Positions 1 to 10,552 of a DNA stretch of 35,342 bases are shown here, one piece after another. The first letter of the stretch is position 1. Each line of letters starts with the position of its first letter. Where the stretch lies: positions 1-35,342 of the forward strand of contig JAPEVF010000474.1 of NCBI GenBank assembly GCA_029747585.1. Reading direction: 5' to 3'. A program made the translations under genes and the position numbers. This stretch comes from Pleurotus djamor (Eukaryota > Basidiomycota > Agaricomycetes > Agaricales > Pleurotaceae). Under the pieces are notes generated by a model. That model saw nothing but the letters and a program-made list of their open reading frames with translations. It was not told where the DNA came from and did not search any database.

Positions 1-189
1 CGCTGGCACTATCCCATGGTTGAGACATTGACGAAGCATCCTCAGGATAAACCTTGAGCTACCGCGGGTTTCATTATTCAGTGAGCGGATATTGAGCACA
101 CTACCGTCGTACAGGATAAATCACGCATTTTTGAGTATTGAGACGGCCTCGGAGGCGTAAAGAAGAGTATGATTGAACCAAAAACAAGA

Positions 190-633
190 TTACTTGTTCT
201 TTGTATGTCTGCGCAGGAAGTCAGCATCTGATGCATTCTATTGAGCGTTACGCACCTATAAACGAATCTCTTCTTCGTATGTGAGAATTCTCCCAGCTTA
301 TGCCCCACCATGTCCTGTGTTACGAGAACTGGCACATAGTCCTTGCCATTATGAACCATAAACCGTATTCTACACGTCCGTTAACGCATGCCCCCCTCAA
401 GTATATTTGAAAAATGTGCATACCCGACGAAATTTGGGAGGATAGTACACGACCGAGCTTGGGTTTTTATCGGTACATGGTTCTGCACCACGTCGCGAAG
501 ATTCGGAAAGGCGACAAAGTACGGACCTAATGATTTCATGGTCAGTTTAGTTCTTCTTCAACGCGTAAGACAGCTAATATCGACCTTTCCAAGCTGAACG
601 GCCAGACTTCAGCAGAGAGAGCGTTGGTCGCAT
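190..633 (-). CDS. Mitochondrial small-subunit ribosomal protein uS19m (Rsm19-like)
   Basis: Four exons on the minus strand: 633-585, 526-424, 369-256 and 208-190, giving 94 residues. The three introns (58, 54 and 47 bases) have GT..AG ends and keep phase. The protein starts [20 protein letters not shown], where SxWKGPY is the S19 N-terminal signature. It continues with [17 protein letters not shown], then [10 protein letters not shown] and [10 protein letters not shown], and ends FVYRHTKNK. Family knowledge: uS19 sits in the head of the small ribosomal subunit; bacterial-type S19 and yeast Rsm19 are about 90 residues, so this copy is complete. The [12 protein letters not shown] core marks the mitochondrial rather than the cytosolic protein. 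The exon joins are confirmed by how well the motifs continue across them. It is divergent from the membrane-protein gene at 834 and shares a 200-base spacer with it. Confidence 0.92.
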
Positions 634-833
634 GAGGGTAGGAGGAGAAATGGATGTGGCTTAGGTAAGCCGTTGTAGGCGCTAAGAGGCGCTAAAGGGA
701 CGGCGGCATGCAACCCTTCATCGTTGTTGACGTCAACGACGGCCGCGCAAAGGTATTTCTGCAGTTTTTTGATGCTGTATGTAACTGAGCCCGTTCTTCC
801 TCTTAGCTAACTGCCTGATGCACCTGCACTAAA
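634..833. promoter_or_regulatory. Divergent intergenic promoter region
   Basis: This 200-base spacer separates the start codons of uS19m (-) and the membrane protein (+), so it must hold both promoters. No clear TATA box is visible. It contains a repeated GGCGCTAA-type motif near 679-694. An upstream ATG at 818 opens a four-codon frame on the plus strand that stops at 832, one base before the main ATG at 834. Confidence 0.5.
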
Positions 834-1946
834 ATGTCTTCTACGAGCTCATCGTTGACGACGACGGGGACATCATTCTCCCCAACGCAGACCCCAACGA
901 CCACGACTACCCCAACGACATCTGATACGCCTTTCTTTCCCGACCCCGCAACAATCATCAAACCTTCAAGCACATGGACCAACCAAAATGACGAAGATGC
1001 TGACTTGGTCAAGGTGCGCATCATTCTCGCTTGAATTAAGTACAAGTTCCTACCTCAACGTCAACCGTTACATCCGGATCAGACGGTACTGGAGTGGCTT
1101 TTCCTAGTGGTTGCGCTTGTAACTCTTGGATCAATCGTCGCGTGGAGGTGTGTAGTTGGCCGTGAACCGAGATGTACTGATGCTAACATGTACCCCCTTT
1201 CGACCAACAGATTTCTACAACTCCGACAACGAAATCGTCCTTTGACAGAATTCTTTACGCGACAACGCGACCGGAGACGTACGCAGTCATTCAGCAGCGC
1301 GAGAACCGTCTCATCAGAGAGACCTCAGCGAGTAACACTGTACTCTGACAGTGGTGTCGACATACGCACATATTACCCGTACCTTTCAACGCCCTCGGCT
1401 GCACATACGTATCAAACGAGGCGCACAAGAGGGGCAGATGTCGATGCTTTTGGTAGGAGGACGGGTGCCGGGGGTGATTACGACGAACCATCGGACAAAG
1501 ACGAGCTTCCCGCGTATGAACACGCCGGCGGGCCACCGAAATATGTTGATTTGGAGTTGGGGAGACTAACGCTGAGAAATCGTACAGGAACAGGAGAAGA
1601 CGGTACTGCTTCTCCGTCTACACAGCAGGAGCCTCAAGACGGGACACCGGTACCGACTTCTGTCCCTCCTTCTGAATCCCCTGTCCCATGCCAATCTCCT
1701 GAGTTTTCAACTGAAGATGGAGTGCAGGTTCCCTCGCCCGCTCGACCTTCCGAGGAACTACCCACAGCGCCTAACCCTCCTTCAATACCAAGTGCAACTC
1801 AGGATGAAGACCAACTTCCTCCCTCACCTCGACCTCCTGACCCTGAGCCAAATACATCCCCTCCGGATGCCTTGGAAGCCAACGAAAGAATACCTCCTCC
1901 TCCCGCTCCAACTGTATCGTCGGATCCTCCCCATCCTCAGTCATGA
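834..1946 (+). CDS. Single-pass membrane protein with Ser/Thr-rich ectodomain and Pro-rich cytoplasmic tail
   Basis: Three exons, 834-1013, 1083-1147 and 1211-1946, give 326 residues. Intron 2 has a clear GCTAAC branch point before its CAG acceptor. Residues 1-60 are Ser/Thr/Pro-rich and probably O-glycosylated if outside the cell. Residues 61-84 form one hydrophobic helix followed by basic residues (RQRNR, RQRDRRR), which predicts an extracellular N terminus with the tail inside. The tail holds LPAYEHAGGPPKYVD, a PPxY-type site of the kind bound by WW-domain ubiquitin ligases such as Rsp5. It ends in long proline/serine-rich low-complexity sequence. There is no cleavable signal peptide, so the helix probably acts as a signal anchor. 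Such proteins are common in agaricomycetes; the function is unknown to me. Confidence 0.75.
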
Positions 1947-2271
1947 TTATACATTATTTCCTCTTTCCTGGACCATCGGACACTGGACTATCTTTCATCA
2001 TATGGACGGTATCTCTGTTACATCTCTGTTTCAATATATATTGTACTCTCCAACCCATGTTGTACGCTACTCCTACCTACGCATTTCTGGTCAATCTTCT
2101 CTCCACATAGTCTTCCTTCCTCAGGGTTTACATTTACTTGTAACAGGTATTTGCGTTGGAATTGCGTAGTATTTTCTAAGCCCGGCATATGGCGACGAAT
2201 TTTCAGGTAGACTACGCCTCTTTGATTCATGGATGGTATGGAATGTAGATTGGTATAGTCTGTGTCAGTCC
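1947..2271. other. Convergent 3' intergenic spacer
   Basis: These 325 bases lie between the stop codon of the membrane protein (+) and the stop codon of the first MYND gene (-). They should hold both 3' UTRs and poly(A) sites. I see no gene, RNA or repeat here; the open frames that cross it have no recognisable product. Confidence 0.5.
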
Positions 2272-4266
2272 TCAAGACAGGCCCTCACTCTGGGCGACTC
2301 TCTGCTTGATAGTTGGTAGGTCGCCAATAATGAGCCCGACCGAGGGGCTCAGAATAGGGAAACCATCCCTATTGATGTGAATCGAAAGGATAGTCAAGTA
2401 CTCCGGGATCTTTTTGGTACTTATAAAGTCTTTGATTCGAGGGACGACCACTTGACGTATCTTCTCATTGTCGAATAGGTCGGGAAAATCTTGAAATCGT
2501 TGAAACTTGATATTAACATTGTCTCGTTGCTGGTCAAAAGAGTCGCTCAAGAGTAGGATTTCTGTCGGAGGGACGGGGAATTGGCTAGCCGTTGAGGCGT
2601 ATTTGTCTGCGCTACGTCGGAGACCACGCCCCTCCTCCAGCCTAGAGAGGTAAAATAGACAGCTGGGGCTGTTCGTTCGAATCAATGGGTTGTTAGCTGA
2701 AAGACACAGGCATAGTCAGACTCAGGTTACATCGCGGTGGGACCGAGAGAGTATGAGGGGACTCACTCCCACATAGTCGAAACACTTCACATAGCCATCG
2801 ATGTCGAAAGTTCCAGTCGGCGCGTTGACAGCGCGTAGAACAGTACCTTGAAATACCACAGGCAGAGCAGACTGACATTGAAGATTGCTTCGATACCGGT
2901 GTATGGCACTTGAACCAAGAATGGGTAGACATTAGGAAGCTTCTGCAGTGAGGAAAGATCAAGTATAGGAGCTCACGGTGGTACATCCTGTATATTGTTT
3001 TGCATCGGCTCGGGCTTCGTTCCAGGCTTTGATATAAGGCCTCATCGAAGCATCCGTTGAAGCCCAGGCTGTAACGGCGCGCGGATGGGTGGGAAGACCT
3101 ACGAGCCGTTCCATGGAAGGCACTATAGCTGGGAATTTGACGTAAAACCCCAACAGCTGACCGAACTGCTCGATCACGATAGCTCTGGTTTCGATAGCGC
3201 GGAAGTGATTGACAACACCAAGTTGCACCATGTCTAAGATGGGGTAATAACTAGATATTGTCGGACAACTGTAGATGAACCCAAAGTACGAGGCTCGAAT
3301 GCCCTCGAACCTTGGTCCCATGAGAGATGGATCGAGTTGAGGGGAATATTTAAAGAGATATTTGACGCTTAGGGTGATTTGATGTATGGTGTCTTCAGAA
3401 AGGATGGAGACCGGCAGGAGCTTCTCACAGAACATGGTTATGAGGGCGGATGCGTTTTGTAATGTGAGAACAAGGAGAAGGGAATCGTGTTTAGAGAGAG
3501 GGTTGAGCGAAAGGCTTTGGAGATAATTATGGAGGGACGCGGCGTAAAGGGCGGGGATGCGTGAGACCCCGCCAAGCCTCTCTACAAAGTCGCCGATAGG
3601 TTTTCTCCCCAAAGCAAGCCGAAGTTGACACTCGACGAGGTTATTGGTAGCCTCAACAAGTTTCACTAACTCCGCCGCTATAAATGGAGTGGCCTGGAGT
3701 CTGCGCCAGACCTCCACGATGGCGTTGGAGGTATGTACGTTGATTGATTTATCCGCTCCTAGATGTTGTGAAAGAGAGAGATACCCAAAGACGCTAGAGA
3801 GGATGGATAGCAAGGTCAAGCCCGGAGCCCGAGTAGAATCTAGAAAATCGTCCTGTAGCGATAGTAAAAGAGATATCTGCGAGAATATTTGTTCTTGCTG
3901 CTCAAGAAGGATTGGAATCAATGTCTCTTCCGTGAGACCATCAAATTCGACGAGGTGAGCTAGGCAGCTGAGGGAAAGATTGACGTGGTCAATGCTGTCC
4001 TGACTTCGGTGAGACAAAGATGTCGAAATGCTGCTGGAAGGTAGGCTCGCAAGAGCCGCCTGTGCCACGGGTACAAGCACCGAGCGCTCTAGCGTACTGC
4101 GGGAAGATAGATATCTTTGAAGTTTTTCAATGCCTCGCAACGATCCTGAGGCAGCATCGCGGGCGATCGACTAGCAGAGGTAAAAACTGGGTCAGAATGA
4201 CCGGCCATAGAGATCAGGCAGTAAGGAGACGACCTTTAGAGGCTCTCTCAGTGCTTTTGAAGCCAT
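2272..4266 (-). CDS. MYND-type zinc-finger protein, copy A
   Basis: Four exons, 4266-4234, 4170-2977, 2908-2767 and 2696-2272, give 597 residues. The first exon is an 11-codon leader (MASKALREPLK). The next begins with DAASGSLRGIEKLQRYL. Residues about 12-405 are an all-helical region with no named domain. The MYND finger is C407, C410, C423, C426, C432, C436, H445, C449 (CX2C-X12-CX2C-X5-C-X3-C-X8-H-X3-C). Intron 2 falls between C407 and C410, so the zinc site exists only in spliced mRNA; this strongly supports the join. About 140 residues follow, including DNEKIRQVVVPRIKD. MYND fingers mostly bind proline-rich peptides; the partner and role of this lineage-expanded type are unknown. Copy B lies directly upstream in the same orientation. 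The non-ATG open frame at 4140 is not the start: exon 1 and its phase are conserved in copy B. Confidence 0.85.
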
Positions 4267-4855
4267 GGTACGGGCGTCAACGGTCAACTGAAGGTTGTGG
4301 GAGGTCGTGGCTTGGGTTCAAACGTTCAACGTAACGTCAACCCTAAGTTGACCCTAAGTTTGGTTTGGTACGTCAAATTCAGGGACTTCGTCAGGGGCTC
4401 TTGTACGGCACAAAGAGGGGCTTGGCAGGGACAGAATGGAGCGAAACCTAAAACCTTGAGCCCCCCTCACAGGAGGACCAAGTAATGAACTCCTTCCCAC
4501 TCTCAGGTTTACCTCCGCGCTACTTACTCTTCTTCCTTTTAGATTTACACTTACTCGTCGCTAGGAACTTCTTACACACTACCCACGCACGGCCTAGTCA
4601 ATCCATGGACCACCAATCAACCAATCTTATGCCACGCAGACCACGCCCCTTCCACTCGTAGATACCATCATTAGAAACGTGGATCGGCCTAGGGCCTCAA
4701 GATACTCCCAAGAAGACACGGTGCCAGCTCGGACCATCGGTCTTCATACTACGTAAACTGAGGGCCTCTGGACGCCACATTATGGGTTAACGTGTTATCA
4801 ACATGGCTGCCATGATGGTGACATGGTAGTGCACATTGGCACATTGAATGCCTGT
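4267..4855. promoter_or_regulatory. Upstream region of MYND copy A and 3' flank of copy B
   Basis: This 589-base gap holds the promoter of copy A and the end of copy B. The first about 150 bases resemble the region just upstream of copy B (from 6841). Both begin with a GGGCGTCA..TCAAC..AAGGT block next to the ATG and share a GTCAGGGGCTC motif further out. The tandem duplication therefore included the promoter. I see no gene in the remainder. Confidence 0.5.
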
Positions 4856-6840
4856 TCAGTCCGCACTGAAAAAATCAGGGGAAATGAATGCTCGCCTATC
4901 ACTTTGTGCACCTCTTCGCCTGGTAGTTTCTAGATCGCCAATTACGAGTACCATTGAGGGGCTAAGAATATGTATGCACTCGGAGTCCCCATTGGTTTGA
5001 ATCGAAAAGACGGTCAAACACTCCGGAATCTTTTTCATCCTTATGAGGTCTTTGATTCGAGGTACAACCACTTGGCGTATCTTCTCATTGTCGAATAAAT
5101 CAGGAAAGTCTTGAAATCGTTTGAACTTGATATCAGCACCCTGTTGCTGGTCAAAAGAGTCGCTCAAGAGTGGGATTTCGGCCGCAGGGACGGGGAATTG
5201 ACCAGTCGTTGAGGCGTATTTGTCTATACGACGTCGGAGACCGTGCCTCTCCTCCAGCTTAGACAAGTAGAATAGACAACTCGGGTTGTTTGTTCGAATC
5301 AGCGGGTTGTTAGCTGAAAGATAAATACATACGGTCAGACTCAGGTTACATTGGTGGGGTCGAGGGACTCACTTCCACACAGCCGAAATATTTGACATTG
5401 CCATCGATGCCCAGAGTTCCAGTCGGTGCGTTGACACCGCGTAGAGCAGTACCTTGAAATACCGCAGGCAGAGCAGACTTTCATTGGACATAGTCTCGAC
5501 ACCGCCTTGTGGCACTTAATGGGTGGTAAGAGATGGCTTCCGAATGTATGAGTGCAGGAACTCACAGTGGTACATCCTGTATACTGTTTCGCTTCGGCTT
5601 GGGCAGCATTCCAGATTGAGACACACGGACTCATCGCGTCATCCGTTGTAGCCCAATCAGCCGCAGCATGCCGATTAGCGGGAAGACAAACGAACCGCTC
5701 AATGAAAGGCAAGGCGGCCGGAAATTTCGCGTAAACACCTAGCAACTGGGTGACCTGCTCAACGACAGAAGACCTGGATTCGAGCGCACGAAAGTCTTCG
5801 GCGATACCAAGTTGCAACATGTGCAAGATGGGATAATACCCAGCCGTCGCCGGGCATTCAAAGATAAACCGGATGTACGAAGATCTTAAATCATCGACCA
5901 TGGAACGTAGATGTAACTGGGAGTGGTGTATGAAGAGCTGCTTAATGCTTTGATTGACTTGGCGCATACAGGCTTCGGAGAGGGTGGCGTAAGGGAGGAG
6001 CTTGTGAAGGAACAGATACATGAGGGTGAATGAGTTTTGTACTGTCAAAACAAGGAACGGGTAATGTTCAGATGGGGGATTGAGTGCGATGATCTGATGA
6101 TATTTCTCGAGAGACGCAGCGTAAAGTGCGGGGACGCGTGAGACCCCGCCGACCCTCTCTACAAAATAGCCGATAGGATGTTGGACCAATGCAGCCCGAA
6201 CTAACCATCCGAAAAGGTTGTTGACAAGCTCCGCAAGGGTGACCAAGTCCGGGGCTAAAGTCGTAGTCGCTTGTAGTCTGTGCCACACCTCCACGATGGT
6301 GTTGAAGGCATAGACGTTGAACGACTCATAATACACGAGATTGTGCGAAAAATATCCAAGGATAGCAGATATGATCAATACCAAGGGCAAACCCGGAGCC
6401 TGTGCATTATCTAGTAGCGAGTCGTTGTGCAGGAGAAGCAGGAAAGATAACCATGGGAATACAATTTCTTGCCGTTCGAGGAGCACGGGCATCAATGTCT
6501 CTTCCTCAGTGCCGTCGAATTGGACAAGGTGAGCTAGGCAGCTGAGGGAAAGAGTGGCGTGTTCAATTGTGTTCTGCTCACAAGCAGAGGTTGGGATTTT
6601 GCTGAAAGATAGTCCAATGAGAGTTGCCTTTGCCAGTGCGACTAGGAGATTCGATAATTCTGAAGGATGAGAATCGTTGAGACATCGCTCCAGGGCTTTC
6701 ATCCCCTGTAACGATCCTGAAGCCGCTTCGAGTGAAGCTGCCTAGTGGCGGTAAAAAAAAACTGGGTGAGATTGATCGGCCACAGCGATTGAAGAGTAAA
6801 AGGGAACCTTTAAAAACTCCCTCTTTGCGTGTAAATCCAT
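4856..6840 (-). CDS. MYND-type zinc-finger protein, copy B
   Basis: Four exons, 6840-6808, 6741-5566, 5514-5373 and 5313-4856, give 602 residues. The order, phases and the 33- and 142-base exons are identical to those of copy A. The 11-codon leader is MDLHAKREFLK, followed by AASLEAASGSLQGMKALERC. The MYND finger is C401, C404, C417, C420, C426, C430, H439, C443, again split by intron 2 between the first two cysteines. The C-terminal region parallels copy A through DNEKIRQVVVPRIKD and then diverges, ending about 20 residues later. Intron 2 is 51 bases, a multiple of three without a stop. A retained-intron product would therefore stay in frame but lose the CX2C pair. Function is unknown beyond the zinc finger; expected to be cytosolic or nuclear, as no signal or membrane segment is seen. 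Confidence 0.85.
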
Positions 6841-7304
6841 GGCATGGGCGTCACCGATCAACCGAAGGTCGTGGTTCAACTTCAACTTCAGTTTGGTCAT
6901 GTTGCGCGTCTCTCAGGGATTTGTCAGGGGCTCCCCCCGCGTGGCCAACACCAAGGTCAAAAGTTTAAACCTTGGAAGCGACGAGCGTTGGGTCACCGCA
7001 CAATGAGGAAAGGAATGGAGGCTCATACCAGAAACTTCGGTTATTAATGCAACAAGACACGAGAACGTACGCAAGGAAAAGGATCAAGGAGTGAACGATC
7101 CAAGAACGATCCTACCAGTTCGACCGTGTCATTCAGCAACGTGCCCTGCCTCTAAGACCGCAATAGCTCAGGTCCATCTTCCCGAAGCTACATAACCTTC
7201 CTTCCTTTGGATTGACGTTGTCTTGCGACAGGGAATACCATATTTTCACGCTAGATACTCCCGCCTGTGACGTATGGCCCCCTTTGACTCCCAGACTGAC
7301 ATGG
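6841..7304. other. Upstream flank of MYND copy B and possible displaced tail of the F-box gene
   Basis: No independent gene is visible. The right part (7241-7304, minus strand) may be the original 3' end of the F-box gene now broken at 13666. If the MITE and the gypsy element are removed, each leaving one target site, the minus-strand frame runs from the F-box gene into this stretch for about 20 codons. It then stops at a TGA near 7242. The left part is the promoter of MYND copy B and resembles the promoter of copy A. Confidence 0.4.
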
Positions 7305-7591
7305 TGATACTGACCTAAAAGAGTCAATTCGTCAGGCGGGGTGACGTGTGACTGGCCCGACGAAATTTTGTTTTCGTCAGGCGCGCTGGTCCAGCGTGAC
7401 ATTTCGGCGCCGCAGGCAAANTTTTTCGTCAATTTGGGGCTTCTGGGGACCCATTTTGGGGGGATTTTGAGTGACTTTCACCCAGAATTTTCGTCAGGCC
7501 CTCCCGAATTGCGTGACNGGCGTGACTTTTCGTCATTTCCGAGGGGCCTGTGACGCGTGACTGACGAATTGACTCTTTTAGGTCAGTATCA
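7305..7591. mobile_element. MITE-like element with 31-base terminal inverted repeats and TA target site
   Basis: Positions 7305-7335 and 7561-7591 are perfect inverted repeats of 31 bases; the outer part reads TGATACTGACCTAAAAGAGT. If TA (7308-7309 and 7587-7588) is the duplicated target, the element proper is 7310-7586, 277 bases, with ends CTGACC..GGTCAG. TA duplications are typical of Tc1/mariner-type elements and their non-autonomous derivatives. There is no transposase. The interior is rich in TGACG/CGTCA words and has a smaller fold at about 7358-7378 (GACGAAA..TTTCGTC). Two undefined bases (7421, 7518) lie inside. The right end is only seven bases from the gypsy element. Confidence 0.8.
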
Positions 7592-7598
7592 ATCTTCC

Positions 7599-7824
7599 TG
7601 GAAGGCTACTCAGGGGAGCAGCCAACACTCGGTGAAGCTGTGAGGATCTGTGGTTGTATTCGAAGGGAATGTACTAGTACAAGAGGAGGTGGAGGTTCGG
7701 GAGGAAGGAAGGGTCAGTATGTAACGCGGTCGTGAGGTATATATACGCGGATGTAGGTAACGTGACGCAGGGGCTAGGAGCCTCGATGGGTAGGGGTGGT
7801 AAGTATAGCCGAAATATACTTACA
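7599..7824 (-). repeat. 3' LTR of the gypsy element
   Basis: 226 bases, same text as 13440-13665. It holds a TATATATA stretch (about 7738-7745) that can serve as a promoter. A 9-base perfect stem (7799-7807 with 7815-7823, loop GCCGAAA) lies right at the outer end in the transcript sense. It is preceded, on the minus strand, by a purine-rich tract at about 7825-7845. Confidence 0.93.
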
Positions 7825-7884
7825 CTCGCCCCCACCCACTTCTTCAAACCGAACCGAGGAATGAGGATGAAAAGAGTAACAACA

Positions 7885-10552
7885 TCAACGACTGCCCTTG
7901 GCAGCCAACCACTTGTCCAAGGCTTCCAGATCTTCGCATTCAGCTCGTGAGAGCCACTCGTCGTCTTCAGGCCCATAGCCGACGAAACGCACTTTGTACT
8001 GTACGCCACGTCCACGTCTCCGCTCGGCGACAATCCGGTCTACTACACACTCGTCGTAACCCGTGTCAGGATTGAGAGAGGGGGCAGGTCGAGAGAGTTC
8101 CCTTGAGGGGAATTTGTCCGCATCGTTATCTACAAATGGTTTCAGTAAACCAGAATGGAAAGTTTTACAAGAGTTCTTATTCCCGTGTACACCAATGGTG
8201 TATGATGATGAATCCGGACGTGATCGAAGGACACGATAAGGACCGGTAAAGCGCGGGAGCAGCTTCGCAGATGTAGTCCCATCGCCGTGTGCGAGTTCCT
8301 TGCGGCGATTGCTGCTCGAGAGGAGCACTTTATCCCCAACTTTGACAGAGGGTTCCTGTCCGCGAGAACGATTAGCATAGTGGCATTGTGCAACTTTGGA
8401 AGCAAGCAAAGTATCCTTAGCCTGGTTCACGTCATCGGACAGCCGTGACAACACATCCGCAGCACTACGCAAGGAATCTGTATCTCCCTCCTGGCGGACG
8501 AAGGGAGGAATCAGACGGGGAGAGAAACCGTGGGACAGCTGGAACCCGGAAAAACCAGTGGACACGTTGACCGTGTTCATCAGAGCGAAACGGATACGAG
8601 GAAGTGCCTTGACCCAGCCTTCCTGTCGGTCACCAACCATGAATCGCAGAGCCTGCACAACCGATTTGTTCGTACGTTCACTAGCGCCGTCCGTCTGTGG
8701 GTGGAAGGCCGTCGACATGCGCAACTTGACACCGGCAAGGGAGGCAAAGGACTTCCAAAAGCGTGATATGAAAATTTTATCGCGATCTGAGACAATGTCA
8801 GCAGGAAGACCATTATTACAAAACCATGAGTCAAAGAACACGACACCAAATTCTTCGGCAGTAATCGTGCTCTTGCACGGCACCAAACGGATGTCTTCCC
8901 CAAGACGACCAGTCATCGTGCACAGGTAGTCATACCCGTCGTCTTCAGGCAGGGGCCCGACAAAGTCAATAGCAACCGAGGTGAAACGATCATCCGGAAC
9001 AGGCAGAGGATGGAGGGGGCCGGACGCTTTGTGCGTAGAGCTCTTGTTTCGCTGGCAGTCCAGACACCCAGGGATATAGGCTGTTTCCAGATCAGTTCGC
9101 ATGTTAGGCCAGTAGAACGAGGCAGAATAGGACTTAGCGGTGCCAAAATGACCAAGGGCGTCGTGCGCAAGTTGGAAGATCCACTCGCGCACCAGGGGGT
9201 CGCGTGGGATGACCAAGCGATCCTTAATAAAGAATAGCCCATTCCGGCAAGAGACACCCTGCATTCCAGAGCTAGCGGACGCGAGTTTAGCACACCAAGG
9301 GTCCTTAGCGTAGCCTGCAATGATGCGGCGTGTCAGCTCCTCATCAGGATGAACTTGAAGTGCCGCCGCGCATAACGGGGTGTCATCTACAAAGGTGCGA
9401 GAAAGAGCATCAGCAACCGTATTATCTTCGCCACGAATATACCGGATTTCAAAGTCGTAGTCAGCCAAGAACTCCTGCCAACGTAATTGCCGCTTGGAAA
9501 GGTTAGGTTGGCGCTGGAAAAACTCGAGAGTACGGTGGTCGGTGTAAACGATGAAGTGCGCACCAAGGAGATCCGTACGCCACTTCTTCAGAGCACGTAT
9601 GATAGCTAACATCTCCTGCTCGTGCGTCGGGTAGCTTCGCTCTGCCTGCGAAAACTGTCGGGAGTCGTAGGCTACAGGTCGAGCCGTCTCCCAGGTAGGG
9701 CCAAAAGACAGCACACCGCCGGTACCCAAATTGCTTGCATCAGTCGTGACAAAAATAGTGTTGTCCCCCGGGTTCTCGTGGTCGATAGTGGTCAGGCACT
9801 CGCGGGAGGCAATGAGTGACTTGATACCATTGAACGCCGTGTCGTGTTTCTCAGACCAGGACACTGGATCCTTTGTAGACGCTTTCCCACCAGTAAGAGG
9901 GGTCAAAACGGCTGTGAGGGTTGCTAGACGTGGGAGAAAGGAAGCCAGGTAGCGCACGAGACCAAGGAAACGACGGACATCGCCAACCGTGGCTGGCGTC
10001 GGCCAGGACATTATCTTCTCCGCCTTCGCCGCGTTGGCCTCGATCCCGCGCGCTGAGATGTGGTGGCCAAGAAAGTCAATTTCAGTGCAAAAAAGGTCTG
10101 TCTTCTTGATCGAGCAGAAAAGGGCCGCTTCACGCAGGGCCTGAAGGACGGTCTCGACATTCTTAGTGTGTTCCTCAACTGAGCTGCTCCAGATAATGAT
10201 GTCGTCGAGGTAAGCATGACAGAATTTTCCGGTGAATGGCTGGAGAGCCGCATTCATTCGACGTTGATGAGTACTCGGCGCATTGCACAGCCCTTGTGGC
10301 ATGACTGTCCATTCGAAAAGCCCAAAGGGTGTCCGCACCGCAGTCAGAGGGATGTCGTCGGGGTGAACCTTTGTCTGGAAGAATGCGTTGGTCATGTCAA
10401 TCTTGCCCCAAATCTTGCCCTTCGCGCAGTCGCCCAAAATGTCCGGAATCAGAGGGAGAGGGAATCGGTCGGGCACCGTAATTCCATTCAGTTGTCGGTA
10501 GTCGTTAACCCAACGCGGCAAGGCAGTTGGGTCAGCTTTCGGAACCAGAAAT
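7885..10552 (-). pseudogene. Gypsy pol: reverse transcriptase, RNase H, integrase, chromodomain (5' end cut off)
   Basis: An uninterrupted minus-strand frame, about 890 codons. The numbering below starts at an alternative start codon (10578) inside the solo LTR. RT: FLVPKADPTALPRWVNDYRQ, then the catalytic YLDD at 123-126. RNase H acidic residues: D280, E322, D347 and D390 (TDAS, HEQEM, YTDH, VADALSR). Integrase: H472, H477, C505, C508 zinc site, then the DDE triad D538, D598, E634. Chromodomain: about 841-897 (YDECVVDRIV..YKVRFVGYGPEDDEW). Such chromodomains direct insertion to marked chromatin in chromoviruses. All catalytic residues are present. The break is at the 5' side, where the solo LTR separates the frame from the N-terminal RT segment. 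TGRLGEDIRL replaces the more usual TDRLG. Confidence 0.9.

Noticed and set aside
388..597. Plus-strand open frame of 69 codons
   Set aside because: It lies antisense to exons 1-2 of uS19m, whose four-exon model is strongly supported by family motifs.
1717..2169. Plus-strand open frame of 150 codons
   Set aside because: Shifted-frame shadow of the proline-rich tail of the membrane protein; its composition follows from the repeats.
7305..7591. Reading the inverted repeat as a transcription terminator
   Set aside because: Arms of 31 bases separated by 225 bases with a TA duplication fit a transposable element; such terminators are not known in fungal nuclear genes.
8396..8929. Plus-strand open frame of 177 codons
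   Set aside because: Antisense to the integrase region of the gypsy element; no independent motif.
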